Shown here: positions 46,254 through 56,003 of the stretch, piece after piece | How positions within the stretch are numbered: the first letter of the stretch is position 1 | Layout: each line of letters starts with the position of its first letter | From: Geitlerinema sp. PCC 7407 | Lineage (GTDB): Bacteria > Cyanobacteriota > Cyanobacteriia > PCC-7407 | DNA: 64,000 nucleotides | Assembly: GCF_000317045.1 (NCBI RefSeq) | Contig: NC_019703.1 | Span: 3,336,501 to 3,400,500 of the forward strand | Direction: 5' to 3' | The notes under the pieces: generated by a model | The model's input: the letters and a program-made list of their open reading frames with translations, nothing else | What the model was told of the DNA's origin: nothing | Databases searched by the model: none | Position numbers and translations under genes: made by a program

Positions 46254-47894
46254 GTGCCTGTGTTAGAGCGGCTTCGTAGGCAGATTTCTCTCAGCAATCT
46301 TGGGCAAGGCTCGGCTGGCAGCCCACCGATATTTCTCACGATCCCGGCTGCTCTGACGGCGGGGGCGATCGCGCTGCCGCTGATATACCTGCTCCTGCGC
46401 GCCGCTGGCATTGGCCCCGAGAAGCTAGAGGCTCTGATCACAGCGCCCCGCACCCTAGAGGTGCTGATCAACAGCGGCCTGATGGCCGCCATCGTGACGC
46501 TGCTGTCGGCCCTCATTGCGGTGCCGTTGGCCTTTTTGACCATTCGCACGGACTTGCCGGGGCGGCGGTTTTGGCTGGTGGTGACCACGCTGCCCCTGGC
46601 AGTGCCCAGCTACGTGGGCAGCTTCACGCTGATTGCGACTTTTGCGCCCCGGGGGGGCTTTTTGCAGCTGCTGCTAGCGCCCTTGGGTGTTGAGCAGCTG
46701 CCGTCGCTCTACGGCTGGCCGGGGACGATCGCAGGCATCACGCTGTTTACCTATCCCTACCTGCTGCTGAGCGTGCGATCGGCGCTACAAGGCATGGACG
46801 CCAGCCTAGAAGAAGCAGCGCGCAGTCTGGGCTATGACGCTCGCCAAACCTTTTTTCGGGTCACGCTGCCGCAGCTCCAGCCGTCGATGGTGGCGGGCGG
46901 GCTGCTAGTGGCCCTGTATGCGCTGCGGGATTTTGGCACGCCGTCGCTGATGCGCTTTGACTCGTTTACCCGCGTCATTTTTATTCAGTACAAATCCAGT
47001 TTCGATCGCAGCTCGGCGGCGGTGCTGGCGCTGGTGTTAGTGGGGCTGGTCTTGGGAATTCTATGGTTAGAGTACAGAGTGCGATCGCGCGCCGCGTACT
47101 ACAGCCGGGGCTCCACCAGTCGGCGATCGCCTACGCTAATCCCCTTAGGACCCTGGAAATATCCAGCTCTGCTGTTTTGCGCCCTGATCACGGGCTTCAG
47201 CCTCGTGCTGCCGGTCGGGATCACGCTCTTTTGGCTGGCGCGGGGCATCGCCAGCGGCACCGATCTGAGCGGCATTCTCCAGACGACGGGCCAGGCCCTG
47301 GGCAATTCCTTACTGGGGGGATGTCTGGCGGCGATCGCGGCTACGGTGCTGGCCTTGCCCATCGCGGTTTTGGCCGTCCGCTTTCCCAGCCCCATCACGA
47401 CCCTGATTGAGCGCTGCTCTTACCTCAGCTTTGGTCTGCCGGGCATCGTGGTCGCCCTATCCCTGGTGTTCTTCGGCGCTCGCTACCTACCCTGGATCTA
47501 CCAGAGCTTGCCCATGCTGATCTTTGGCTATGTGGTGCTCTTTTTGCCCCAGGCGGTGGGCAACGTGCGCACCTCGCTGCTTCAGGTCAACCCCCGCCTC
47601 GAAGAGTCCGCCCGCGTCCTCGGGCGATCGCCCTGGCAGGCGCTCCGGGCCATTACGCTGCCCCTGATTCGGCCCGGTCTGGCCAGCGGCGCCATTCTGG
47701 TGTTCTTGACGGCAGTCAAGGAGCTGCCAGCCACCTTGCTGCTCGCCCCCATCGGCTTTCGCACCCTGGCCACCCAAATCTGGCAGGCCACCGAGGATGT
47801 GTATTTCACCGACGCGGCGATCGGGTCGTTGGCCATGTTGCTGATGTCGACGGGCTTGACGCTGCTGGTGGTGCTCCAAGAGCGATCGCGCTAA
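46254..47894 (+). CDS. futB: Iron(III) ABC transporter permease (FutB type, fused double permease)
   Basis: A 546-residue permease with two homologous halves of about six helices each, as in FbpB/FutB of ferric iron importers. Each half has its own ATPase-contact EAA loop: EEAARSLGYDARQTFFRVTLP at about residue 185 and EESARVLGRSPWQALRAITLP at about 455. The first in-frame codon of the frame is GTG 46254; GTG 46260 is equally possible. It is preceded by futA with an intercistronic hairpin, and followed by the ATPase gene about 120 bp later. Confidence 0.94.
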   Translation: MPVLERLRRQISLSNLGQGSAGSPPIFLTIPAALTAGAIALPLIYLLLRAAGIGPEKLEALITAPRTLEVLINSGLMAAIVTLLSALIAVPLAFLTIRTDLPGRRFWLVVTTLPLAVPSYVGSFTLIATFAPRGGFLQLLLAPLGVEQLPSLYGWPGTIAGITLFTYPYLLLSVRSALQGMDASLEEAARSLGYDARQTFFRVTLPQLQPSMVAGGLLVALYALRDFGTPSLMRFDSFTRVIFIQYKSSFDRSSAAVLALVLVGLVLGILWLEYRVRSRAAYYSRGSTSRRSPTLIPLGPWKYPALLFCALITGFSLVLPVGITLFWLARGIASGTDLSGILQTTGQALGNSLLGGCLAAIAATVLALPIAVLAVRFPSPITTLIERCSYLSFGLPGIVVALSLVFFGARYLPWIYQSLPMLIFGYVVLFLPQAVGNVRTSLLQVNPRLEESARVLGRSPWQALRAITLPLIRPGLASGAILVFLTAVKELPATLLLAPIGFRTLATQIWQATEDVYFTDAAIGSLAMLLMSTGLTLLVVLQERSR

Positions 47895-48012
47895 GGCTCA
47901 GCCGTCTATTCTCGGCGGACAAATTGATGAAGTTCTCGACTGTTGCGTTTATCATGGCCTTTAGTTGAAACTTTGTCGCAATAACTCCCACACTAGAGAT
48001 TCGTCAACTCGC

Positions 48013-49074
48013 ATGGCCCAGCCTCCCATTCTCCGCGTCGAACAGCTTAGCAAGCGCTTTCCCCGGACTCCCCACCCCGCTATTAACCAGGTGACCTTAG
48101 CGCTACCCCAGGGAGATTTGCTGGCGCTGCTCGGGCCGTCAGGCTGTGGCAAAACGACTCTGCTCCGGATGATTGCCGGCTTTGAGCAACCCGATAGCGG
48201 CACCATCGAGCTCGCGGGCCAGCGAGTGGCGGGTCAGGGCAGCCACGTTGCGCCAGAGCAGCGGGCGATCGGCATGGTCTTCCAAGACTTCGCCCTCTTC
48301 CCTCACTTGACCGTGGCCCAGAATGTGACCTTTGGCCTCCAAAAACCCAAAGGCGGGGCCGTCAATCCGACCGAAGCGCGCGATCGCGCGGCGGAGGTGA
48401 TTCGACTGGTCGGTCTCGAAGGCTTCGAGGCGCGCTACCCCCACGAGCTTTCGGGCGGCCAGCAGCAGCGGGTGGCCCTAGCCCGGGCGCTCGCGCCGCG
48501 GCCCGCCCTGATCCTGCTCGACGAACCCTTTAGCAACCTGGATGTCTATGTGCGATCGCACCTGCGCAACGAAGTGCGCCACATCCTGCGAGAAACCGGC
48601 ACCTCTGGCATTTTTGTGACCCACGACCAGGAGGAGGCCCTCTCCATCTCCGACTGGGTGGCCGTGATTCGCCAAGGCTGCCTGGAGCAGTTTGGCCCGC
48701 CGGAGCTGATCTATCAGGAGCCGGTGTCTCGCTTTGTGGCGGAGTTCGTTACCCAGGCAAACTTTTTGCCGGCCCAGCGCCGAGGAGAAGTCTGGGAAAC
48801 GGAGGTCGGCAGCTTTCGCTGTGGGGCCGAGGCGCCTGAGGAGAAGGGCACCCTCATGATCCGCCAAGAAGACCTCATTCTAGAGCCCTGCGACGATGCG
48901 CCGGTGGTCGTGCGCGATCGCCTTTTTCTGGGCCGCGAGCTTTGCTACTGCCTGCTGAGTCCCTCGGGCCGCGAGCTCCACGCCCGCACCACCGCCGCCA
49001 CCCAGCTGGCCGTTGGCACCCGCGTCCAGCTCTCAGTCGCCAGCCCCAGCCTGCGCGTCTTTCCCGCCGCCTAG
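48013..49074 (+). CDS. futC: Iron(III) ABC transporter ATP-binding protein (FutC)
   Basis: A 353-residue ABC ATPase with Walker [16 protein letters not shown]-loop [12 protein letters not shown], signature [15 protein letters not shown], Walker [13 protein letters not shown] and the switch His in [11 protein letters not shown]-terminal TOBE-type domain of about 110 residues fits the ferric/molybdate-type ATPases. ATG 48013 is chosen; the frame is open to 47965 only through non-standard starts. Third gene of the futABC unit. Confidence 0.94.
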   Translation: MAQPPILRVEQLSKRFPRTPHPAINQVTLALPQGDLLALLGPSGCGKTTLLRMIAGFEQPDSGTIELAGQRVAGQGSHVAPEQRAIGMVFQDFALFPHLTVAQNVTFGLQKPKGGAVNPTEARDRAAEVIRLVGLEGFEARYPHELSGGQQQRVALARALAPRPALILLDEPFSNLDVYVRSHLRNEVRHILRETGTSGIFVTHDQEEALSISDWVAVIRQGCLEQFGPPELIYQEPVSRFVAEFVTQANFLPAQRRGEVWETEVGSFRCGAEAPEEKGTLMIRQEDLILEPCDDAPVVVRDRLFLGRELCYCLLSPSGRELHARTTAATQLAVGTRVQLSVASPSLRVFPAA

Positions 49075-49213
49075 CGCTCCGAGCTGCCGCAATTTTTTGC
49101 CCAAAAAACAGCGCTCCTGGCTTCAGCCTTGCACGGCTCACTCGCCAAGAGCACTTTGGGTTTCCATGGGATCAAATCAAGCCGGTCAGGCTCAAGCTCG
49201 GTCAGCTCAAACC

Positions 49214-49609
49214 CTATTCAGGCAGCACAGCGATGCACTCGATTTCGACGCGAACGCCCTTGGGTAAGCGAGACACTTCGACGCAGGCCCGCGCAGGCGC
49301 CTGCTCTTCCCCAAAAAATCGCGCGTAAACTTCGTTCATCGCGGCAAAATCGTTCAGATCGGTCAGGAAAACGCTGGTTTTCACGACATCTTGGAGTGTC
49401 GCGCCTCCTGCCTTGACGATCGCCTCTAGATTGCGCAGCGCCTGCTCGGTCTGCTGAGCCACGTCATCACCACCGACCAGCTCGCCAGTGGCGGGGTTGA
49501 GAGGAATCTGGCCAGCCACAAACAGCATGGAACCGCGAGCCGCGATCGCCTGGTTGTAGGGGCCGACGGGGGCAGGGGCTTGATCAGTCTGAATAATTTT
49601 TCGAGTCAT
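49214..49609 (-). CDS. ridA: RidA-family enamine/imine deaminase
   Basis: A 131-residue RidA protein, which hydrolyses reactive enamines and imines formed by PLP enzymes such as threonine dehydratase. Motifs: [12 protein letters not shown] near the start, [42 protein letters not shown], and [24 protein letters not shown], with Arg in ARACVEV that binds the carboxylate. ATG 49609 fits the family; an ATG six codons upstream is also possible. Convergent with futC. Confidence 0.95.
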   Translation of the reverse strand: MTRKIIQTDQAPAPVGPYNQAIAARGSMLFVAGQIPLNPATGELVGGDDVAQQTEQALRNLEAIVKAGGATLQDVVKTSVFLTDLNDFAAMNEVYARFFGEEQAPARACVEVSRLPKGVRVEIECIAVLPE

Positions 49610-49663
49610 GGCTCCGGTGCCAAACATCTCAAAGGTCCAACGGGCAGTATACGGCGAATTGCC

Positions 49664-50104
49664 CTAGGAAAGGCGAGGGCGCAGGCCGTGGTGACGATAC
49701 TGCCAGTAGTCCCGCAGAATTCGGTTGTGATCAAAGCACAAGTTCGCCGGAACCCGCCAAAACTCAAAGACTCCCACCGTCTTGGCGTCATCTCCGGCGT
49801 AGGGTTCCCCCGTTGCCGTCGCCAGCAGCACAACACTCAGGGTATGCTGGCGGGGATCGCGCCCCGGATCCGAATAGACTTGAAACTGCTCCCGCAGCTC
49901 AACCCACAGCCCCGTCTCTTCGTGGGCTTCCCGCTGAGCCGCAGCCTCCACCGATTCACCGTAGTCAATAAATCCCCCCGGTAGCGCCCAGCCCAAGGGA
50001 GGATTTTGGCGCTCTACCAAGACAATCGGACGATGAGGCCGATCGATGAGTTCGATAATAATGTCAACGGTGGGGGTGGGATTGCGATAGGCCACTGAGG
50101 GCAT
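49664..50104 (-). CDS. Nudix hydrolase
   Basis: A 146-residue Nudix hydrolase. The box is intact: [24 protein letters not shown], with the preceding PLGWALPGG typical of ADP-ribose or NADH-pyrophosphatase types. [15 protein letters not shown] and [14 protein letters not shown] follow. The substrate is unproven; ADP-ribose is one option. It is located 55 bp upstream of ridA on the same strand, and both could form a small damage-control unit, removing reactive nucleotides and metabolites. Confidence 0.92.
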   Translation of the reverse strand: MPSVAYRNPTPTVDIIIELIDRPHRPIVLVERQNPPLGWALPGGFIDYGESVEAAAQREAHEETGLWVELREQFQVYSDPGRDPRQHTLSVVLLATATGEPYAGDDAKTVGVFEFWRVPANLCFDHNRILRDYWQYRHHGLRPRLS

Positions 50105-50338
50105 CCGGAGTTTTGCGCTGTCTTTTCAGAGCTTATCCTACCGTGTCCTGCGCAGGCCGAGGCGGCACGCGCTTTTTCCCAGCCTCACCTAGCCCTCAGC
50201 GCAAGCTTCTTGCAAGGGTTTGCGCCCTTTCGGCTCACGACGCCGTTTCATTTGGCCTGTCTCGGGCTACGGCCGTCGTTGACGTTGGGCGACGCGATCG
50301 CCCACTGCTGTTTTGTTTAACCTTCATCTGAACTGTGT

Positions 50339-51844
50339 ATGGATTTTCCTAGATCAAGCGGTATCTTGCTGCATCCGACGTCCCTGCCCGGCCGCTTTGG
50401 CATTGGCGATATGGGACCTGCAGCGTACGAATTTGTCGATTTCTTAGTAGCCAGCGGTCAGCAGATTTGGCAGGTGTTGCCCCTAGGCCCCACCGGCTAC
50501 GGCAACTCGCCTTATCTGTCCTACTCAGCAGCGGCCGGCAACCCGCTGCTAATCAGCCTCGAGGTGTTGCAGCAGGCAGGGCACCTCAGCGAGGCGGATC
50601 TGGCCCAGCTGCCCGAATTTCCGGCAGACACTGTGGACTTCGATCGGGTGATTGCCACCAAGTTTCCGCTGCTGCGTCTGGCCAGCGACCATTTTCGAGA
50701 TCACGCATCTCCAGAGGAAAGGGGCGAATTTGAGGCCTTCTGCGGTGACGAAAGCTATTGGCTAGATGACTACGCCTTCTTCATGGCGCTGAAGGACGCC
50801 CACGGCGATCTGCCCTGGAACCAGTGGGATGAGGCGATCGCCCGCCGCGACCCCGCCGCTCTAGAAGAATGGCGATCGCGCCTTGCCAACGACATTTTCT
50901 TCCGGCAGTACACCCAGTTTGAGTTTTTCCGGCAGTGGGCCAAGCTGCGGGCCTACGCCAACCAGCAACGAATTTTGATTGTTGGAGATATTCCCTTCTA
51001 CGTCGCCCACGACAGCGCAGACGTTTGGGCTCAACCGGACAACTTCTGCCTCGATGAGGAAACGGGGGCAGCGGCTCTGATGGCGGGCGTTCCGCCAGAC
51101 TATTTCAGCGCCACCGGTCAGCTCTGGGGCAACCCGGTCTACAACTGGGAGCATCTGGAGGCTCAGGGCTTTCAGTGGTGGGTTCAGCGCTTCAAGGCGC
51201 TTCTGCGCTACGTCGATGTGATTCGCATTGACCACTTCCGGGGCTTCGAGGCCTACTGGGCCGTCCCCATGGGCGAGGAAACTGCCGTCAACGGCGAGTG
51301 GATCAAGGCCCCCGGCGAGACCTTTTTCCAGGTGTTGGGCGATCGCCTTGGCAAGCTGCCGATCGTGGCCGAAGATTTGGGCGTGATCACCCCCGAAGTA
51401 GAGGCGCTGCGGGATCAGTTCGGCTTCCCAGGCATGAAGATTTTGCAGTTTGCCTTTGGGTCCGGCCCCGGCAACCCCTACCTGCCCTTCAACTACCAGG
51501 GCTCCAAGTGGATCGTGTACACCGGCACCCACGACAACAACACCACCTTGGGCTGGTTCTCCCAGTGCGGCCACCACGAGAAGGAAGGCCTGCTGCACTA
51601 TCTGGGCTGCACTGGCCCCCACGGCATCCACTGGGACATGATTCGCTTGGCCCTCAGCTCCACTGCCTGCCAAGCCATCATCCCGCTTCAGGACGTCTTG
51701 GGGCTGGGCAGCGAAGGCCGCATGAACACGCCGAGCGAGAGTCATGGCAACTGGGGCTGGCGCTATCACGCTGGCGCGCTGACGCCAGAATTGCGCGATC
51801 GCCTGCGCGGCATGACCGAGACCTACGGCCGCCTGCCCCACTAG
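50339..51844 (+). CDS. malQ: 4-alpha-glucanotransferase (amylomaltase)
   Basis: A 501-residue GH77 enzyme that disproportionates maltodextrins during glycogen turnover. Blocks: SGILLHPTSLPGRFGIGDMGP, QVLPLGPTGYGNSPYLSYSA (as PLGPTGYGNSPY), VIRIDHFRGFEAYWAVP with the nucleophile Asp, VAEDLGVITPEV with the acid/base Glu, and YTGTHDNNTTLGW with the third carboxylate. Length and motifs are those of a plain bacterial amylomaltase. It ends 15 bp before the convergent RodZ-like gene. Confidence 0.97.
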   Translation: MDFPRSSGILLHPTSLPGRFGIGDMGPAAYEFVDFLVASGQQIWQVLPLGPTGYGNSPYLSYSAAAGNPLLISLEVLQQAGHLSEADLAQLPEFPADTVDFDRVIATKFPLLRLASDHFRDHASPEERGEFEAFCGDESYWLDDYAFFMALKDAHGDLPWNQWDEAIARRDPAALEEWRSRLANDIFFRQYTQFEFFRQWAKLRAYANQQRILIVGDIPFYVAHDSADVWAQPDNFCLDEETGAAALMAGVPPDYFSATGQLWGNPVYNWEHLEAQGFQWWVQRFKALLRYVDVIRIDHFRGFEAYWAVPMGEETAVNGEWIKAPGETFFQVLGDRLGKLPIVAEDLGVITPEVEALRDQFGFPGMKILQFAFGSGPGNPYLPFNYQGSKWIVYTGTHDNNTTLGWFSQCGHHEKEGLLHYLGCTGPHGIHWDMIRLALSSTACQAIIPLQDVLGLGSEGRMNTPSESHGNWGWRYHAGALTPELRDRLRGMTETYGRLPH

Positions 51845-51859
51845 TTCCCTAGCACAGCC

Positions 51860-52768
51860 CTAGTCGCGAATCACACTTGCCGTCGTCGTCACGCTGCCCA
51901 GCACCGTCGGCGGCAAGGCGGCTGACGGGTTGTTGAGCTCAAAAGTCACTTCTTCCACGTCTCCGGGAGCCCCCAGAGCCTTGGCTTCGCCGCCGTTGAG
52001 AGCCACCAAGACGCCGCCAGCATTGCCAGCGCGCACCACCACCTGCTCATCCGCTGACCAGGAGCGCTGAGCGCCTTCCTGCATCATGCCCTCGAAGGCC
52101 ATGCGCCCATCCGTCACGATGCGCACCCAGGACTGCTCCTTGAAAGTTAAACTCACTTCGACCGATCGCTGAGAGCGCTCAGGCTGGCTAGCGACTGGCT
52201 TAGAGGCTGGACGAGGGGGGGCTACCTTATCGGTCCCGTTAGGCCGGCTAGGAGCCTTAGCAGAGGAGGGCTGCTGCACCTGATCAGGCACAGGCCCAGA
52301 TTTCTCAACGGGCAGGGGCTCTTCATACAGGTTAGCCGTGTTGACCGTCGCTGGAGCAGAGTCTTCGATCAGGCGGGACAAGCCGTTGACGGCGACGACA
52401 ATCACCGCAATGTAGAGCAAGTACAGGTGCATCGGGCGGGGCTGGGTCAAGCGCAGACCGAGCCAAGGGAAACGGCGGTGCGATCGCGTCATCGCCATCG
52501 TCGTGGGGAACTCGCCCGCCACATCTACCCCTTTGAGCCCCAGAGAGTCCGCAAAGCGTCGAATAAAACCATGAACATACACCGGCTCAGGCAACTGCTT
52601 GAGGTCGCCACCCTCGATCGCGCGGAGCGTCCGCACAGGAATCATCGTCTTCGCGGAGATTTCCTCCAGCGACAGCGATCGCCCTTCCCGAGATTGACGC
52701 AGGTAGCCTCCGATTTCAGACAGCTTTTCCGCCCGCTCTTGTTCAAATTGGGGTAGATTCTTCCTCAT
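51860..52768 (-). CDS. RodZ-like helix-turn-helix membrane protein
   Basis: A 302-residue single-pass protein with an N-terminal cytoplasmic helix-turn-helix (about 15-80: LRQSREGRSLSLEEISAKT, MIPVRTLRAIEGGDLKQLPEPVYVHGFIRRFA in pieces), one membrane helix at about 115-135 (LYLLYIAVIVVAVNGL), a Pro/Ser-rich periplasmic linker, and a C-terminal DUF4115 domain (WVRIVTDGRMAFEGMMQEG). This order is that of RodZ, which links MreB to cell shape. The ATG overlaps the stop of the pseudouridine synthase gene by 4 bp, with GGAG upstream, so the two are translationally coupled. Confidence 0.88.
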   Translation of the reverse strand: MRKNLPQFEQERAEKLSEIGGYLRQSREGRSLSLEEISAKTMIPVRTLRAIEGGDLKQLPEPVYVHGFIRRFADSLGLKGVDVAGEFPTTMAMTRSHRRFPWLGLRLTQPRPMHLYLLYIAVIVVAVNGLSRLIEDSAPATVNTANLYEEPLPVEKSGPVPDQVQQPSSAKAPSRPNGTDKVAPPRPASKPVASQPERSQRSVEVSLTFKEQSWVRIVTDGRMAFEGMMQEGAQRSWSADEQVVVRAGNAGGVLVALNGGEAKALGAPGDVEEVTFELNNPSAALPPTVLGSVTTTASVIRD

Positions 52769-53559
52769 AAGTCGCGCTCCTTTGTAGCTTGTGCTGGCAG
52801 AGTCAGGGTCAATTTTTGGCAACGGGGTTCCCAAGGCATTTTGAGTTGTGCAATTTCATCAGGAGTGAGGAAGCGATACTGCCCGCGGCGAAGACGCTCC
52901 AAGCGAATACTACCTATGGCGACCCGATGCAAACGTTTAACAGGGTGACCCAGCTGTTCAGCAACACGGCGAATTTGTCGATTTCGCCCTTCTTTCAACA
53001 TGATCTCGAGGCAGGTCTGATCGTCCGACTGACACAATACCCGAACTTGGGCCGGCAAGGTTCGGCGCCCGTCGAGCATCACCCCTTGGCGCCAAGCCTG
53101 TAGCTCAGACGCAGAAGGATGCCCCATTACCCATACCTCATAGGTTTTGGCGATTTCATGGCGGGGATGAGTAAGCTGGAACGTCAATTCTCCATCATTA
53201 GTCAGCAATAGCGCCCCAGTCGAATCGGTGTCAAGTCGCCCCACCGGATGGATACCCTGACCCTCTTGGAGAGAGACGGGCAGCAAATCCAGGACAGTTT
53301 TGCGTTTCTGGGGATCTCGACACGTGGATACGAAGCCCGCTGGCTTGTGAACCAGCAAATAAACTCTCTGAGGAGAGTCTTCTGAACGCAAGAGCGCTCC
53401 ATCCACCCGAATCTCATCGCGCCAGGGATCGGCGCGCTGTCCCAAAAATGCCACGCTGCCGTTCAGCATTACTCGCCCCGCCAGGATCATCGCCTCCGCC
53501 CCTCGCCGAGAAGCAATACCCCGTTGGGACAAGATTTTTTGCAGTTTTTCAGTCACCAT
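52765..53559 (-). CDS. rRNA pseudouridine synthase (RsuA/RluB/E/F family)
   Basis: A 264-residue protein with an N-terminal S4 RNA-binding domain (TEKLQKILSQRGIASRRGAE) and a catalytic domain carrying VGRLDTDSTGALLLTNDGEL, whose Asp is the nucleophile, then TLPAQVRVLCQS and MLKEGRNRQIRRVAEQLGHPVKRLHR (as KEGRNRQIRRV). RsuA acts on 16S rRNA and RluB on 23S; which one is not clear. ATG 53559 is preferred to the longer frame at 53634. The stop overlaps the RodZ-like start (ATGA). Confidence 0.92.
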   Translation of the reverse strand: MVTEKLQKILSQRGIASRRGAEAMILAGRVMLNGSVAFLGQRADPWRDEIRVDGALLRSEDSPQRVYLLVHKPAGFVSTCRDPQKRKTVLDLLPVSLQEGQGIHPVGRLDTDSTGALLLTNDGELTFQLTHPRHEIAKTYEVWVMGHPSASELQAWRQGVMLDGRRTLPAQVRVLCQSDDQTCLEIMLKEGRNRQIRRVAEQLGHPVKRLHRVAIGSIRLERLRRGQYRFLTPDEIAQLKMPWEPRCQKLTLTLPAQATKERDL

Positions 53560-53679
53560 TGCGGGTTTTGAGGCACTCTGCAACAAGCTGGGCAACACTC
53601 CGGGCCGGACTAAACACACAAGTTCTATGTACAAATATTACAGCCTTGGTTGAGAGATCGAAGCATCTCTGGTGCGGTT

Positions 53680-55020
53680 TTATGGAGAGATGCACGGCAG
53701 GGTGACTTGCAACCAAGCGCCACCGGTTTCGGGATGGTTGCTGGCAGTGACAGAGCCGTGATGCGCTGCAACAATCTGACGGACGATGGCCAGGCCAAGA
53801 CCGTTTCCCCCACAAATCTGGGGATCAAGGGCGCGATCGCCTTTGAGGTTCGCAGGCCTCGCGCGGCCCTGATCCACTCGAAAAAAGCGATCAAACACGT
53901 AGGGCAGCGCAGCCTCCGAAAAGCCAGGACCAGCGTCAATAACCTCTAGATGCACTCGATGTCTGGTTGAAAGAGCAGAATTCGCTGGATTCGCCTCAGC
54001 CTCTTGTATTTCGGTCAGACAAACCCGAATGGTCTGGCCCTCAGGACTGTACTTGATACTGTTGTCGAGAAGATTGAGCAAAACTCGGTACAAGCGGGAC
54101 TCGTCGGCTTGGATGAGGAGGTGAGCAACGCCCGTATACTCCAATTTTACTTGTTTTTGGCGGGCTAAAGGCTCTAGGTTCAGCCAAGCCGATTGGATCA
54201 GGTCCGGCAAGTTAACGGACTTGATAGACAGACAGTGCAGGGTGCCGCGCTCGAGCTGACTCAAGTCAAGAACGTCCTGCACCAGATTGCTCAGACGCAC
54301 CACTTCATTGAGCAGGCGATCGAGCCAGTGGCGCAGGGCCGGATCAATTCGGTACTGAAGCGTTTCGGCCACGAGACGAATCGAGGTCAAGGGCGTTTTG
54401 AGCTCGTGGGCGACATCTGAAACCCAGCGATCGCGCTGCTGAGTGAGCAGGGCAATTTCCTGGCGATTTTCTAAAAAGACCCCCACATGTCCCCGGTGCA
54501 GAGGCAGCCCATACCCCCGGAGCGCACAGGATCGCGGCGGGAATAAGTGCTGGGGATCAGCGTTAATGGCATGAAAATTCCACTCCTGACGACACAGCTG
54601 CTGAGTGTTTCGAGTTTGTTCAATCAGCTGATCGAGTTCGTAGGAGCGCACCAGTTCGAGCAGCAGACGCGGTCGGCGATAGTCGGACTGCTGGATTTCG
54701 AGCAGCTGCCGGGCCATCGGATTGGACCAAGTCACCTGATTTTCTTCATCTACTTGAAGATAGCCAACCGGGGAAGCGTGCAGGATGCGGTGATAGAGCT
54801 CAATCTCTTGCTCTAGGGCTTGCTGGGACTGCCGCTGACGGGCGATCGCCCGCAGCCAAGCAGACGGAAAATACAGAAACGTCCATGGTTTCTGAGGATG
54901 CTCTTCCTTCAGCAGCTGTTCCAGGCGTCGACCAAAGCGAAACTGCCATAGCACCAACGCCACGGCACTAAAGGCTACGCCCAGCACAAACCCCAGCAGT
55001 CCCACCATCCCATTACCCAT
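53680..55020 (-). CDS. sphS: Sensor histidine kinase, SphS-like
   Basis: A 446-residue sensor kinase with one N-terminal membrane helix (about 6-28), a PAS domain at about 75-180 (LHASPVGYLQVDEENQVTWSN), a HisKA domain with the phosphorylated His in VSDVAHELKTPLTSI, and an HATPase with N-box LLNLLDNSIKYSP, G1 IDAGPGFSE and G2 GGNGLGLAIV. The domain order and pairing with the next response regulator match the phosphate sensor SphS of cyanobacteria (PhoR type). The assignment is by homology and context; pho boxes were not searched. It lies 125 bp downstream of the regulator gene. Confidence 0.85.
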   Translation of the reverse strand: MGNGMVGLLGFVLGVAFSAVALVLWQFRFGRRLEQLLKEEHPQKPWTFLYFPSAWLRAIARQRQSQQALEQEIELYHRILHASPVGYLQVDEENQVTWSNPMARQLLEIQQSDYRRPRLLLELVRSYELDQLIEQTRNTQQLCRQEWNFHAINADPQHLFPPRSCALRGYGLPLHRGHVGVFLENRQEIALLTQQRDRWVSDVAHELKTPLTSIRLVAETLQYRIDPALRHWLDRLLNEVVRLSNLVQDVLDLSQLERGTLHCLSIKSVNLPDLIQSAWLNLEPLARQKQVKLEYTGVAHLLIQADESRLYRVLLNLLDNSIKYSPEGQTIRVCLTEIQEAEANPANSALSTRHRVHLEVIDAGPGFSEAALPYVFDRFFRVDQGRARPANLKGDRALDPQICGGNGLGLAIVRQIVAAHHGSVTASNHPETGGAWLQVTLPCISP

Positions 55021-55145
55021 CGGGAAAACGGACGTCTAGCCTTACCAAAAACTCATTTTTGATTTGGGCAGCGCCCCTTTGGAGCGTTCCTTCGAGTTTC
55101 GCCAAGCGTGCTCTTTGGAACTACCCGCCGGAACAACACCCAAAA

Positions 55146-55907
55146 TTAGCCAAAACGGTATCCGAAGCCCCGTACTGTCAAAAGGTACTGGGGGCGGCTC
55201 GGATCGACCTCCAGCTTCTCGCGAAGCCAGCGAATATGGACGTCGACCGTCTTGCTATCACCCATGAAATCTGGTCCCCAGATCCGCTCTAGCAGCTGCT
55301 CTCGAGACCAAACCCGGCGAGGATGGCTCATAAACAGCTCCAGCAGCCGGAATTCCTTGGGCGACAAACTAATAGACTCTCCCGAAAGGGTAACACGACA
55401 CTCTTGGGGATACAGCACAATATCTCGAAAGCGCAGCACCGGCTCTTGAACCCGCGTTTGGGCGTGGCGATGGCGACGGAGCAGGGCTCGGCAGCGAGCG
55501 ATCAGCTCCCGCATCCCAAAGGGCTTGGTGAGGTAGTCATCAGCCCCAACCTCTAGGCCAACCACGCGATCGGTCTCGCTGCCTTTGGCGCTCAGCATCA
55601 GGATGGGCACATTATTGCCTTCGCGCCGGATCAGTCGGCACAGATCCAGTCCATTTACGTAGGGCAACATGAGATCCAAAATCACCAAGTCGATCCCATC
55701 CTCGTCAGAGTTCGCCCGCGCCATAGACTGGTGGGTCAGCTCCAGCGCCGTCCGACCATCTTCTGCAACCACGACTTCGTAGCCTTCGTCCGTGAGGGCA
55801 AGTGCGATCGTTTCTCGGATTAATTCTTCATCCTCGACAATTAGAACCCGGCCGAGCTTAAGGCTTGCTTGGGACAGGCTGGCTTCTGCTGATAGCGTAG
55901 TCGGCAT
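55146..55907 (-). CDS. sphR: OmpR/PhoB-family response regulator, SphR-like
   Basis: A 253-residue regulator. The receiver has acidic pocket EDEE, the phosphorylated Asp in VILDLMLPYVNG and Lys in LTKPFGMRE. The winged-helix effector starts near residue 155 and includes LSPKEFRLLELFMSHP, VWSREQLLERIWG and TVDVHIRWLREKLEVDPSRPQYLLTVRGFGYRF in pieces. It has an extra N-terminal tail of about 18 residues. Upstream of the sphS-like kinase on the same strand; together they form a two-component system, phosphate-type by analogy. Confidence 0.88.
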   Translation of the reverse strand: MPTTLSAEASLSQASLKLGRVLIVEDEELIRETIALALTDEGYEVVVAEDGRTALELTHQSMARANSDEDGIDLVILDLMLPYVNGLDLCRLIRREGNNVPILMLSAKGSETDRVVGLEVGADDYLTKPFGMRELIARCRALLRRHRHAQTRVQEPVLRFRDIVLYPQECRVTLSGESISLSPKEFRLLELFMSHPRRVWSREQLLERIWGPDFMGDSKTVDVHIRWLREKLEVDPSRPQYLLTVRGFGYRFG

Positions 55908-56003
55908 GATAGGGCTGCCGTGACGGTTCAGCCCGATTCTATCATCGATAACCTACCAGTATGGGAGAATACAGCCCCGATTATTGAAGATGCGGAGACG
56001 AGG